Counted from the first letter of the stretch, positions 37,349 to 45,425 are shown. The stretch is 64,000 bases of DNA from Candidatus Bathyarchaeia archaeon (GCA_038868075.1 JAWBXB010000007.1:1-64000); one strand, 5' to 3'. Program-made: numbers and translations. The notes: generated by a model from the sequence alone, not told the origin.

Positions 37349-37822
37349 TCATCCCCCAAGAATCTTTCTTATTCTCTCTAAAACAACCTCCTTAGTCGCT
37401 TTCCCAATAACCTCGTTATCAACAGTTACGTTGGGAGCCATAGCACATGCACCAATACAACGGGTAATAAAAAGCGAGAGACGCCCATCCGGCGTCGAGC
37501 TGCCACGCTTAACATTGAATTCTCTCTCAATCGCCGATATTATCTCCTCAACACCCTTCACATAACACGCTGTTCCCATACATGCCGAAATTACATGCTC
37601 ACCAGGCTTCCTAAACTTAAAAAGGTGGTAGAATGATGCCACGCCGTAAATGTGGCTCGGTGGGAGACCTAATCTTTTAGAAATATATTCTAAGATGCCC
37701 CTATCGAAATATCCATAGATCTCGTGCGCCGCGTGCAGTATCTCTAAGAGGGCACTACTTTGATAATTATGCTCCCTCATAACCCTCTCAAGAATTTGTA
37801 AACGCCTATCTTCTTTTAACAA
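37349..37822 (-). CDS. hoxE: Diaphorase subunit HoxE (NuoE-like)
   Basis: 157 residues with a thioredoxin-like [2Fe-2S] fold. Helical start (LERVMREHNYQSSALLEILHAAHEIYG), then SHIYGVASFYHLF and the cluster ligands in CMGTAC and TRCIGACAMAP. It is the first gene of the hydrogenase operon, from a TTG start. In cyanobacterial and some other group 3d enzymes HoxE extends the electron path and may allow ferredoxin coupling; its presence marks this as the five-subunit hoxEFUYH form. Confidence 0.93.
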   Translation of the reverse strand: MLKEDRRLQILERVMREHNYQSSALLEILHAAHEIYGYFDRGILEYISKRLGLPPSHIYGVASFYHLFKFRKPGEHVISACMGTACYVKGVEEIISAIEREFNVKRGSSTPDGRLSLFITRCIGACAMAPNVTVDNEVIGKATKEVVLERIRKILGG

Positions 37823-37942
37823 GGCTTTACGCCTCAGTTAGCCCAAAATTTTCCTTTTTCTTAAATGAGGTAGGGTATGGAATATTTAAGAGTTTACTTG
37901 TTAAATTTACTTTAAGTCTAATTTATTGGGCTTCCATAGAGT

Positions 37943-38317
37943 CTATGGTACGTGAGGCTTAATGACAACCCTTACTTCGCCACTTGGACTTACGGTAACT
38001 AGGCCTATTGGTATATTTATCACGCTCAAGATTCTCTCTAGTCTTCTTATATGCGGATAGTCTTCTGGAACAGCAATATACGTCGGGACAAAACCATTCT
38101 CCACACAGTAGACTATACATTGACCCAGATTTCTATAGCATTCAGATAATTCAACATCACATCTAGTCACTATACAATATGCCACCCTATACCCTATACT
38201 ATATCCATCCTCAACCTCATACACTTCAATTCTATCTTCTTCAGAGCGAATAATACTAGTTGGAAAAAGCGAAGATAGCCATTTAGATAAAACCTCAAGG
38301 ATATTCTCACCAAGCAT
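37943..38317 (-). CDS. Uncharacterised soluble protein, possibly PD-(D/E)XK-like
   Basis: 124 residues, no membrane segment. The pattern of a central IEVYEV strand, helices carrying a C-Y-R-N-L-G-Q segment, and YIAVPEDYP followed by LSVINIPIGLVTVSPSGEVRVV recalls the last strands of archaeal restriction-endonuclease-like proteins, where a [VI]-P-x-x-x-P and G-[LV]-[LV]-x-V region is common. No catalytic PD...ExK set is clear, so function stays open. It sits 120 bp upstream of hoxE on the same strand and could even share its promoter region; no functional link is evident. Confidence 0.6.
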   Translation of the reverse strand: MLGENILEVLSKWLSSLFPTSIIRSEEDRIEVYEVEDGYSIGYRVAYCIVTRCDVELSECYRNLGQCIVYCVENGFVPTYIAVPEDYPHIRRLERILSVINIPIGLVTVSPSGEVRVVIKPHVP

Positions 38318-38402
38318 ATTTATGCATCACTCCAGCCCTAGTATTCGAGAGATTTCTTTCACCTTACAATTTATCCCAGCGCTTATATAATAATTTTGGG
38401 TT

Positions 38403-39353
38403 TCATATTTTGCCTATAAGAAATGCTATTATGAGCAATGCCATGGAGAAGGACGCTAGGAATATAATCAGCCGCGAAAGGATCTCAAGAAAGAATATTC
38501 CGAATAAGAGCGAGATCAACCTCATCATGACGCTCAGGGAGATGAAGCCTAAGTATAGGACGAGGGCTCCCTTAAAGCTTGCCTCACTAATATATTTGGT
38601 TGCCGAAACCCCAACTTGCACGCCGATTAAAGAGCCGAGAAACATGAGAGCCGCCAACATGAAATCAATATTCCCCTTAAGAGTGTGCGTTAAGGATGCA
38701 TACAAACAGCTCAATAACCTTTCAAAGATGCATGTTCCAGCGGCAACGGATGGCTTATAGCCAACGACATAAATTAGTAATGGAACTAGAATGAGGCCCC
38801 CACTAGTGCCTAAGAAGCCAGCGAATAAACCTCCAAGAAAGCCAATTATAACCAATACCCAGGCTGATGTTGGCTTCATGTCTTGCTGCATAGTAATTGT
38901 GAATTGTGGGATTTTAGGTCCGCGCCAAAACTTCTTTTCAGAGCCCCCTCTACGCTTGGAGATTAGGCCTTCATAAGTCATATATGCCGAGATTGAGTAT
39001 AAGACTAAGACGTATATTAGACTCACTAAGATATCCATGTGTTGTATGCTGCTCCCTTCAAGCCATTCGATTAATTGCGCCCCAAATTCCGCTCCAACGA
39101 TTGAGGCGAAGGCAATTATTAAGCCTGCTTTCATCCCCACGTTACCTAAGCGTCTATGTTTTAATGATGCAATTAGAGATGATATGAAAATCTCCATTGT
39201 GCTTGTTCCAACGGATATGTTAATTGGAAAACCCAAGCTAACGAGGAATGGCACAATAATGAAGCCCCCACCAAAACCAAAGAAGCTTGACAGGGTCCCG
39301 ACAAAGAAGCCCATGGCAGTAAGGCAGAGGATCAGTATTAAATCCAGCATCAA
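38403..39353 (-). CDS. TauE/SafE family membrane exporter
   Basis: 316 residues with eight to nine membrane helices in two homologous halves. Each half has the family motif: FFGFGGGFIIVPFLVSLGFP near residue 25 and GFLGTSGGLILVPLLIYVVG near residue 178. Relatives export sulfite, sulfoacetate or other organosulfur anions, but most are untested. It lies 79 bp downstream of the RHH/GcvH-like fusion gene on the same strand, so that protein may control it. Confidence 0.87.
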   Translation of the reverse strand: MMLDLILILCLTAMGFFVGTLSSFFGFGGGFIIVPFLVSLGFPINISVGTSTMEIFISSLIASLKHRRLGNVGMKAGLIIAFASIVGAEFGAQLIEWLEGSSIQHMDILVSLIYVLVLYSISAYMTYEGLISKRRGGSEKKFWRGPKIPQFTITMQQDMKPTSAWVLVIIGFLGGLFAGFLGTSGGLILVPLLIYVVGYKPSVAAGTCIFERLLSCLYASLTHTLKGNIDFMLAALMFLGSLIGVQVGVSATKYISEASFKGALVLYLGFISLSVMMRLISLLFGIFFLEILSRLIIFLASFSMALLIIAFLIGKI

Positions 39354-39431
39354 TCTCCCCTAATAACTAAAAAGTTACGTCATAAACCTTAAAAAATAGG
39401 ATTTGGGTTTTGCTAATGAGCAAAACCGTAT

Positions 39432-40025
39432 TTACTCACGAAGTCTACCTTCTAGCTTGCTTACCCACTTATTGTATTCCCTAGCGCTTAATAGATCACT
39501 TAGCTCCTCCTCAAGAACTACGGAGTTCTTGGGTTTAATCTCAAGTATCCAGCCCTTATCGTATGGATCCTCATTTATCAAGTATGGTTCATTCTTTAGG
39601 TCCTCGTTAATCTTGACAATTTTTCCACTGACTGGTGCGTAAATGTCGAACATAAACATCCATGTTTCAACAACTCCCACTGGCTCCATCTTATTAACCT
39701 CTTTTTCAACAGGCTCCGTCATAACGTGAGCTATGCCCTTAAGGTGCCTAGCAGCGTAGTCAGATAACCCAACACGTATATTTCCTTCAGGTGTTATTTG
39801 AGCCCATGTATGTTTTGGCGTATATAGCATTTGTTCTTTGGCTGTCGCTAAAACCTCCCTTCTCTTTTCAGCTGGGATCCCCCTAGCGCGCATCAGTTCT
39901 TCTAGGCGTAGCCTTATTGCTTCCGAGACGAATTCTGATATGCTCCTATATCTTCCAGTTTTAACTGCTTTCTCAACTTCATCTATTAATTCTTGCCTTA
40001 TACTTACGGTTTTCCATTTTGGCAT
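39432..40025 (-). CDS. Ribbon-helix-helix protein fused to a GcvH-like domain lacking the lipoyl lysine
   Basis: 197 residues in two parts. Residues 1-48 form a ribbon-helix-helix DNA-binding domain (KTVSIRQELIDEVEKAVK, then SISEFVSEAIRLRLEELMR). Residues 66-170 match the glycine-cleavage H protein from YTPKHTWAQI to NEDPYDKGWILEI. The lipoyl-lysine loop is VETWMFMFDIYAPVSG: the modified Lys is Met123, so lipoylation is impossible there. The combination looks like a transcription regulator with a ligand- or protein-sensing H-like domain rather than a glycine-cleavage component; no gcvP or gcvT is nearby. GGAGG (40033-40037) precedes the ATG. Likely co-transcribed with the TauE-type exporter. 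Confidence 0.85.
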   Translation of the reverse strand: MPKWKTVSIRQELIDEVEKAVKTGRYRSISEFVSEAIRLRLEELMRARGIPAEKRREVLATAKEQMLYTPKHTWAQITPEGNIRVGLSDYAARHLKGIAHVMTEPVEKEVNKMEPVGVVETWMFMFDIYAPVSGKIVKINEDLKNEPYLINEDPYDKGWILEIKPKNSVVLEEELSDLLSAREYNKWVSKLEGRLRE

Positions 40026-40067
40026 ATATCAACCTCCTTTATTTTTGAGTGATATATAATACAAACG

Positions 40068-40081
40068 AAAAATATATATTT
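40068..40081 (+). promoter_or_regulatory. TATA box of the AbrB-PhoU gene in a divergent intergenic region
   Basis: AAAAATATATATTT is centred about 26 bases before ATG 40101, which implies a leaderless mRNA. The 75-bp gap also holds the promoter of the divergent RHH fusion gene; ATTATATATC on the minus strand (40051-40060) or this same AT tract could serve it. Confidence 0.5.
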
Positions 40082-40100
40082 GATGCAAATAAAATAATGA

Positions 40101-41222
40101 ATGGTAAAAATTGTATATTCCAAGGTGATTAAGAAAATGGAAAGCAGAAAACTACAAAAGGTTGGGCGCTCAACGGTAACAGTTTCTCTCCCAAATAAAT
40201 GGATAAAGGAGAATGGCATTAAACCAGGCGATCTAGTCTTTATTATATCAGAGAAGGATGGTACATTAAGGATTATACCAAGCCAATCCATGCGCCAAGA
40301 GGAAATTGAAGAGGAATATGTAATTAATGTTGATGCTTGCGATGAACGCGGCATTCTTGAGAGAATAATAGTTGGAGGATATATTCTTGGTCGTAACGTT
40401 ATTAGGATTGTTTCCTCAAATCGGATAGAAAAAGCTCATGTAGATGAAGTGCGGAGAATAATACGTAAGCTTATCGGCCTAGGTATACTTGAGGAGACCG
40501 CAAACAGCATACTTTTGCAGTGCTCACTGGATCCAAGCAGATTTAAGATTGACATGCTAATTAGGCGATTGTCTCTTATCGTCTCAACTATCCTCTTTGA
40601 ATCTATGCAAGCCCTTCTAGAAAATAATGAGACATTAGCGAGAGAAGCTATCGAGCGGGAGGATGAAGCCGATGCAATCTATTATTTGGCTACTCGCCTA
40701 CTCCTTTATGCGCAGAGAAAACTCGAAGTAGCTGAACAGATGGGTATAACAGATATACTCTTCATGCCAGCTATACGTTTAATACTTCAGTCTTTAGAGC
40801 TAATAGGAGATTACTCTGAAGATATAGCAAGAAAGGTTTTAGCTCTCAAAATATATAGGGATAAAGTGAGGGAGGATATAACGAAGAAAATTTATGAACT
40901 CGGTGAGGCTGTTCGAACAGTTTTCCAAAAAGCTGTTGACTGCATCTTCACAGGTGACGTTAAGCTCGCCAATAATGTGCTTGAGATGAAGAACTCCCTC
41001 GAAATTGGAGCTGAAAGATTCATGTATGAGATGCCAGAAATACCGTATTTGAGGGCAATAGTTTCCGGTCTAGCTAACATATCAAATGTTGGAGCAATAA
41101 TTGCCAACATAGCGATAAATAAGGCGTTGCAAGAACATAGTAAGCATATTGAGGAAATTGTTAAAATAGTCAAGCATATTACACCGCAACCTAGATCAGT
41201 AAAGATAGAGAGGTCAAAGTAG
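40101..41222 (+). CDS. AbrB-PhoU domain regulator
   Basis: 373 residues. An N-terminal SpoVT-AbrB swapped-hairpin domain (LQKVGRSTVTVSLPNKWIKE and GIKPGDLVFII) is followed by two PhoU-like helical bundles (about 125-225 and 235-340) with E-A-D and acidic metal-binding patches (EREDEADAIYYLATRL). Such proteins are widespread in archaea and are thought to control phosphate uptake, but no pst genes lie nearby. An ATG at 40137 has a better ribosome site, but the TATA spacing supports leaderless initiation at 40101. Confidence 0.87.
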   Translation: MVKIVYSKVIKKMESRKLQKVGRSTVTVSLPNKWIKENGIKPGDLVFIISEKDGTLRIIPSQSMRQEEIEEEYVINVDACDERGILERIIVGGYILGRNVIRIVSSNRIEKAHVDEVRRIIRKLIGLGILEETANSILLQCSLDPSRFKIDMLIRRLSLIVSTILFESMQALLENNETLAREAIEREDEADAIYYLATRLLLYAQRKLEVAEQMGITDILFMPAIRLILQSLELIGDYSEDIARKVLALKIYRDKVREDITKKIYELGEAVRTVFQKAVDCIFTGDVKLANNVLEMKNSLEIGAERFMYEMPEIPYLRAIVSGLANISNVGAIIANIAINKALQEHSKHIEEIVKIVKHITPQPRSVKIERSK

Positions 41223-41232
41223 AGAAGATACT

Positions 41233-41433
41233 TTATTTCACTGTGCCTCCGCGCTCTCTTATCTTAATTATACATGAGTCCTCGTTTAGACAATTAAGAC
41301 AAGTGTAGATGATGTCAAACTCGCTTTTATCGGGATTTAATGGAGCGACAAGAAAAGCAAAACATTCATCACCCTTTCTAATCACTGTTCCACAGCAATA
41401 GCATTTATGATCCTTCAGCGCCCTAATCTTCAT
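41233..41433 (-). CDS. Small zinc-finger protein
   Basis: 66 residues. Two cysteine pairs (CYCC near residue 11 and CLNC near residue 45) could bind one zinc; between them lies GDECFAFLVAPLN. This layout (C-x-x-C, about 30 residues, C-x-x-C) is typical of small archaeal zinc-ribbon-like proteins. The family and role are not known to me. It converges with the PhoU gene, 10 bp from its end. Confidence 0.6.
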   Translation of the reverse strand: MKIRALKDHKCYCCGTVIRKGDECFAFLVAPLNPDKSEFDIIYTCLNCLNEDSCIIKIRERGGTVK

Positions 41434-41547
41434 ATTTATTCTCCATATTCAAATTGTGGACTCCAAGATAAATTTTCTTGTGTTAAATTTAACTTAGAAA
41501 AAGAGAAATATATGTGGTAAATAAAATATTAATCGAGATGGTGTCCC

Positions 41548-41934
41548 ATGAACAATAATTTTGAGGAAGCTTTATCGAATATAGATGTCTTCTGCTCTGT
41601 TTTGGTTAGAAAGATGATTGAAGATGTGGAGCCGCAGATAAAGCCTGAGATTATTGAAAATCTTTTGAGGAGAAAATATGTAATTGAAATTTATAGGGAT
41701 AATGGTCAGATAGAGAAACCTCTAATCGATGTTTTTGAGGATGAAAATCAGGTAAAGATATTTGTTCACCGCGCATGTATAAAGCAGGAAGTTAGATTTA
41801 ATCCATGTAGGGATTATACTGAAATATGGATTGGCGAGAATCAGAAAATCAGGCTTCCAATAGATCCTCCAAACATAAATAAGACTACTATAAAATTGAA
41901 TAACCATATATTAGAAATAACAATACAAAAGTAG
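41548..41934 (+). CDS. Hsp20-like beta-sandwich protein, degenerate
   Basis: 128 residues. A helical N-terminus of about 45 residues is followed by a beta-rich half (EKPLIDVFEDENQVKIFVHR, then YTEIWIGENQKIRLPIDPP, then TTIKLNNHILEITIQK). The final strands, with a P-x-x-I-x-K-x-x-x-L-N-N-x-I-L-E-I pattern, match the end of alpha-crystallin/CS-type domains as in Hsp20 and GvpH-like proteins. The canonical A-x-x-x-n-G-v-L is changed, so chaperone activity is uncertain. Confidence 0.6.
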   Translation: MNNNFEEALSNIDVFCSVLVRKMIEDVEPQIKPEIIENLLRRKYVIEIYRDNGQIEKPLIDVFEDENQVKIFVHRACIKQEVRFNPCRDYTEIWIGENQKIRLPIDPPNINKTTIKLNNHILEITIQK

Positions 41935-41980
41935 ACAGGGTAGAAAGAGTTAATTTACGTAAAAATCTTCAGTTAATAAT

Positions 41981-42523
41981 ATGGATGTATTCGAAGCTAT
42001 TCGAAGTAGGCGTTCTATTAGATCTTATGAACCAACGCCTATTCCAAGAGATAAGCTTGAGAAGATTTTGGAAGCAGCTAGACTTGCTCCTTCAGCAGGA
42101 AATATTCAGCCATGGCATTTTATAGTCGTAACTGATTCTGAGAAGAGAAGAAAACTTGCTAAAGCACCTTTCGCAGGTTTTTTGAAAGAAGCACCTGTCG
42201 TTATTGTTGGATGCGGAAACCAAAAAGCTTCCCCTAAATGGTTTATGATAGATGTTGCTATAGCAATGCAAAACATGGTTTTAGCGGCAACAGCTGAGGG
42301 ACTTGGAACATGTTGGGTCGGTAGCTTCAATGAGAATGATGTTAAAGAAATGCTTAAAATACCAGATGACTATCGCGTAGTAGCCTTACTCGCCCTAGGA
42401 TATCCCCATAAAAAACTAGATATCCAAAGTAAAATACTCCATTCAATAAGAAGGCGTAAAAAACTAGAGGAAATAGTAAGCTTTGAGGAAATTGGAAAAA
42501 ATCTAAATCCTAGTAATGCCTAA
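41981..42523 (+). CDS. Nitroreductase family FMN oxidoreductase
   Basis: 180 residues. FEAIRSRRSIRSYEPTPIPRDKLEKILEAARLAPSAGNIQPWHF is the FMN-binding start of the family; VDVAIAMQNMVLAATAEGLGTCWVG and ALLALGYP complete it. These enzymes reduce nitro groups, quinones or flavins with NAD(P)H; substrate unknown here. It ends about 90 bp before the tRNA-Leu gene. Confidence 0.9.
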   Translation: MDVFEAIRSRRSIRSYEPTPIPRDKLEKILEAARLAPSAGNIQPWHFIVVTDSEKRRKLAKAPFAGFLKEAPVVIVGCGNQKASPKWFMIDVAIAMQNMVLAATAEGLGTCWVGSFNENDVKEMLKIPDDYRVVALLALGYPHKKLDIQSKILHSIRRRKKLEEIVSFEEIGKNLNPSNA

Positions 42524-42615
42524 AACTCTCAAAATCTCCTCCCAAAAAGCATAATGAAGAAATAGATTTATTCTGCTTCTTCAACAAAGTTTTATTTTGG
42601 TACATTGGTCTATAC

Positions 42616-42701
42616 GCGGGGGTGTCCGAGTGGTCAAAGGAGGCAGGCTTAGGACCTGCTGCCGTAGGGCTGCGTGGGTTCGAACCCCACCCCCCGCACC
42701 A
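42616..42701 (+). tRNA. tRNA-Leu (anticodon UAG), CCA encoded
   Basis: GCGGGGG (42616-42622) pairs with CCCCCGC (42691-42697). The D arm contains GTGGTCAAAGG. The anticodon stem GCAGG/CCTGC (42643-42647, 42655-42659) encloses loop CTTAGGA with anticodon TAG (42650-42652). A long variable arm, as in class II leucine tRNAs, precedes the T arm GTGGG-TTCGAAC-CCCAC. Discriminator A 42698 is followed by CCA. No intron is seen. The short open frames here on both strands are chance. Confidence 0.97.
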
Positions 42702-42741
42702 CCACATGGAAATCATGAGGGGGTTCATCCAAGAATTCCCT

Positions 42742-42885
42742 TTAATACTTCGGCTTTCTGAAGATTTTAACGCCGTCAACCTCGCAGACATACTCGAAGC
42801 CGGCTTCCATTAAAGCGCATGCCTTCCCAACAGTCTTAGTGGTTTTAGAGACATATTCTTGCTGTATACGGCTATTAACTGACCT
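42742..42885 (-). pseudogene. C-terminal remnant of an archaeal tyrosine integrase
   Basis: About 47 codons ending at TAA 42742-42744 read QEYVSKTTKTVGKACALMEAG followed by FEYVCEVDGVKIFRKPK. The final G-F-E-Y-V-C-[DE]-x-x-G-x-K-[IL]-F-R-K-x-K is the characteristic tail of many archaeal XerC/D-like integrases. The catalytic domain is absent; upstream the frame is broken by stops. It lies 40 bp downstream of tRNA-Leu, a classic integration target, and is probably the scar of an integrated element. I found no second copy of the tRNA 3' end that would mark the other attachment site. Confidence 0.55.
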
Positions 42886-43140
42886 CACTTCCAATCTTAT
42901 CTTCCTCTACAATCCTATCAACCTTCTCGGGGATCTCCTAACTTTTCGGGTATCTTAGGCTTATTTAGCTCTGCAATATACTTGATTGTGCCAATCCTCC
43001 ATACTTAGCGTCCGAGACCTTATATAGGAAGGATCTCAGACAAGATTGGAAAACAAACTAGAAACAATGCGAATAGGTTTTCTTGTAGAAACATTTTTAT
43101 TCACAACGTTTTCTTTAGTTAAAAGAAAATGGTTAAAGCC
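42886..43140. other. Decayed DNA between integrase and nadA remnants
   Basis: No intact gene. On the minus strand short frames read GTIKYIAELNKPKIPEKLGDP and IPEKVDRIVEEDKIGSEVS, broken by stops and a shift, so further gene debris is likely; I cannot assign it. Confidence 0.4.
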
Positions 43141-43398
43141 CTAAATATCCGGTATAAGAACCTTTTTATCAGGATTTAGAATAGCCGCTGTCTCAGCCAT
43201 GAAGTTAACTCCGCAGAAGACTATTATCTTCGCATCTGTCTGCGCTGCACATAGAGATAATTCTAAACTATCGCCGACGAAATCAACGATATTCTGAATC
43301 TCAGGGCGCTGATAATTATGTGCCAATATAACAGCCTTTTTCTCTTTCTTTAACTCTAGAATTCTTTTTATTAAATCGGATCGAGATCTTAATATTTC
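43141..43398 (-). pseudogene. nadA: Truncated quinolinate synthase NadA (N-terminal fragment)
   Basis: An 85-codon frame reads [20 protein letters not shown], then [37 protein letters not shown] and [12 protein letters not shown] before a stop. This is the first domain of NadA (about 300 aa in full), including AHNYQ and the first cluster Cys in FCGV. The remaining two domains are missing and no ATG/GTG/TTG start lies in frame; GGAGGTGAG just upstream is in another frame. A dead gene, once part of NAD synthesis from aspartate and dihydroxyacetone phosphate. Confidence 0.8.
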
Positions 43399-43513
43399 TC
43401 ACCTCCTCAGTCTCCTATATAACTCCCGGTTTTAGCTCACCCACGATCAGGGTTATTAGCACCTTATAATCGCTAACCGTTAAATATCTTTAATAAAGAT
43501 GGAGTTTATAAAC

Positions 43514-43526
43514 ATAACATAGTTAT
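43514..43526. promoter_or_regulatory. Palindromic site ATAAC-ATA-GTTAT (copy 1 of 3)
   Basis: A perfect 5-bp inverted repeat with a 3-base spacer, about 115 bases upstream of the NadA remnant (minus strand). The same half-sites recur at 45205 and 45497, each beside another gene or remnant, which suggests a shared operator. Confidence 0.45.
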
Positions 43527-43893
43527 ACTCTAAGTTAATGTTCTTCATCAATAAATTTCATCCCCCTCTCTAACCTTTTGCTCATTTATAATGGAGATCT
43601 TTACGTGGAGAAACTAAAGTTGAGTAGATGAGTAAAAGTTAGAGTGAATAAATAAGCAGCAAATAAACATAAGCTTCACTTAATAAGTTAACTAAGGAGC
43701 CCTTGCGTATTCTGAGATAGAGAAGAGCGAGGAAATTATATCTGACGACTTCATTAAGATAGCGCCGTTTCCTTAAGAGCATATTGAAAATTATACGTAA
43801 AAGTACTATAAGGCATCAATGGAAGACTATAATTAGTTAGATAGGAGCTTAGTTTTATAAAGAATCGGCTTCGTTATAACACGCTTCCTTTCG
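43527..43893. other. Gene-poor interval
   Basis: No intact gene. On the plus strand a short frame (about 43697-43765) reads GALAYSEIEKSEEIISDDFI followed by KIAPFP and a stop; it may be a fragment of a lost gene but I cannot name it. Confidence 0.35.
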
Positions 43894-44160
43894 ATGACTT
43901 ATTCAGTCATATATGACCCAGCAACTACCAGCGGTTTAGTCATCACAAATATTTCTATTGCAGATAAAAATTCCTATGAGAGAATTATAGAGACTGTAAA
44001 TACGCTTTATGAGACAAAGATGTTCCTGGCCCCTAATTAAAATTTTAGATGAGAATGAATGACATCAAAATATATTTGTTTCTGAAGGGTAAGATTGCTC
44101 TTTCACCGTCTGCGGTTTAACAATTGATGGAATATTATGTGCTCCTTATACCATGCCTAG
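43894..44160 (+). pseudogene. NrpR-like (DUF128) regulator remnant
   Basis: Two frame-shifted pieces resemble the DUF128 effector domain of NrpR repressors. The first (43894-44040) reads YDPATTSGLVITNISIADKN, comparable to the DUF128 strand F-[ND]-P-x-x-G-x-G-x-V-I-x-N-[LI]-S. The second, one frame on and interrupted by stops, reads FVSEG, then FTVCGLTIDGILCAPYTMPRF, comparable to V-P-E-G-K-x-G-x-x-T-V-C-S-[VI]-T-[IL]-[ND]-G-[VI]-L. The winged-helix domain is not visible. In methanogens NrpR controls nitrogen genes; the target here is unknown. Confidence 0.45.
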
Positions 44161-44405
44161 ATTCTTTGTGTATACCACGTTGCTATATATTTCTATCCTA
44201 TTCTCGAAGTTCCTATATTTAAGGCGGAAACTCATGGGCAATATTATTTTCCACTCTCTTAAGAGAGAAGAAATTCTAGCATAGGCCGCTGGATGGGCAG
44301 ATATCCTCAACCCTTGTTCTAGTATCAGTAGTCGACATGGAATTTAGGCATGAGGAGTTCTTCTGCACAGAATTCGGCAAACGCTCCACCTCAATTGGCA
44401 CATGG

Positions 44406-45101
44406 TTACTTATTACTAAAATTAAGTATTTTGAGCTCTGGAATCTTCTTTATGGCTATAAATAGTGGAGCTCCAATTATAAGAGAAACCACTACGACCA
44501 ACGTGTCCTCTATGTAAGAGTCAATAGCCCCGGCTATAAAAATGGCATATACTGCTTCATGCGTTAGGCCGAAGATAGCGTACAAGCCTATTGGAATAAA
44601 TAGAAAAATTCTCACTAACGCATCTGTTACGGTTGATACAAACGATATAAGAGCTAAGGATGCAGATACACGTTTAGGATTTCCCTCAAAAAGTTTTCTG
44701 CCAATCTTTGCCGTTGGATATATTAGTGTGAGGGCGAGCAATACATCTAATATTGTCCATAGCGGGAGCTGGCTGCCTAAAGGGTGAATAAAATAGGCTG
44801 ACAGCATTATGATATAGATGGCTAATACGGGCTTCCAAACCCCTTTAATGAGGAAGCCAGCTGTCAAAACACCTAGGGGTTCGGCGAATATCCCAAACAT
44901 CCAAAAATCTATAGGTTTAATGATTCTAGCAACAACGCTGCCTATAAGGGCTGCTAAGAAACCAACTTGAGGGCCGAGAATAACGCCTTCAAGGGGTTCA
45001 AGGTAAATTGCCCAATTACGCCACAAACCAAAAGACATAAAATACAAGACTACATGAAGAGAGGGGAAGACCCCAATTAGCGCAATTTTTCTTGCGTGCA
45101 A
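44406..45101 (-). CDS. Putative ECF transporter S component (substrate-binding membrane protein)
   Basis: 231 residues with about six membrane helices. The N-terminal IALIGVFPSLHVVLYFMSFG, the loop LEPLEGVILGPQVGFLAALIGSVVARI and the overall topology resemble S components of energy-coupling vitamin transporters. The substrate is not readable; no ECF ATPase or T component is nearby, so it would use a shared module. It is the only intact gene in the decayed region. TTG start with GGAGG ten bases upstream. A palindrome (45205-45217) lies about 100 bases before the start. Confidence 0.55.
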   Translation of the reverse strand: MHARKIALIGVFPSLHVVLYFMSFGLWRNWAIYLEPLEGVILGPQVGFLAALIGSVVARIIKPIDFWMFGIFAEPLGVLTAGFLIKGVWKPVLAIYIIMLSAYFIHPLGSQLPLWTILDVLLALTLIYPTAKIGRKLFEGNPKRVSASLALISFVSTVTDALVRIFLFIPIGLYAIFGLTHEAVYAIFIAGAIDSYIEDTLVVVVSLIIGAPLFIAIKKIPELKILNFSNK

Positions 45102-45204
45102 GTGTATTAAACCTCCATTGAATGTAATTTTCTACATTATATTATGTTATCTTCATAATTCTTTTGGTTCTTAAGTTTCGTTTGGATAGAAAAGCTTATA
45201 AATT

Positions 45205-45217
45205 ATAACGGAGTTAT
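45205..45217. promoter_or_regulatory. Palindromic site ATAAC-GGA-GTTAT (copy 2 of 3)
   Basis: It lies between the divergent ECF-type gene (minus) and the sulfate-exporter-like remnant (plus). It overlaps a longer palindrome, GGAGTTATATAACTCC (45210-45225), so two regulators or a composite operator are possible. Confidence 0.45.
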
Positions 45218-45235
45218 ATAACTCCATTATAATAA

Positions 45236-45367
45236 TGGAGGAGCGCAATTGAAGAGAAAAATCTCTCCCCACTTTGCAAGAGTGAAGATTGGTGGGCTGT
45301 CTGGCTAGGTCTCGCTCTATTGGGGCTATCTATAGCAAATCTCGCGCTCTTTTTTAGCAAGCGATGA
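45236..45367 (+). pseudogene. N-terminal fragment resembling a YeiH-type putative sulfate exporter
   Basis: A 43-codon frame without a start codon reads LSPLCKSEDWWAVWLGLALL and continues hydrophobic to a stop at 45365-45367. The S-E-D-W-W-A-V-W-L-G start is characteristic of archaeal YeiH/Cons_hypoth698 membrane proteins, which are about 330 residues or more when intact. Everything after the first helix is missing; an SDR remnant overlaps its end in another frame. Confidence 0.45.
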
Positions 45368-45425
45368 ATCAGACTTCATAACTGGATAGAATGTAGTGAT
45401 TGATGGCAGCTATACAACACAGTAA
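45351..45425 (+). pseudogene. C-terminal fragment of a short-chain dehydrogenase/reductase
   Basis: 25 codons read FLASDESDFITG, a TAG, then NVVIDGSYTTQ and a stop. This is the last strand and tail of SDR enzymes (F-L-A-S-D-x-[SA]-x-[FY]-[IV]-T-G-x-x-[IV]-x-V-D-G-G). The catalytic core is absent and the internal TAG confirms decay. Confidence 0.6.

Noticed and set aside
39432-40025. Calling the GcvH-like gene gcvH
   Set aside because: The lipoyl lysine is absent, an RHH domain is fused, and no other glycine-cleavage gene is nearby.
42622-42813. Open reading frames on both strands across the tRNA-Leu gene
   Set aside because: They translate the tRNA itself and have no homology; chance frames.
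718-45390. Pyrrolysine or other amber recoding suggested by in-frame TAG codons at 718 and in the SDR fragment near 45387
   Set aside because: Both frames are truncated and neighbours carry TAA/TGA stops and frameshifts too, so decay explains them; no pyl gene is seen.
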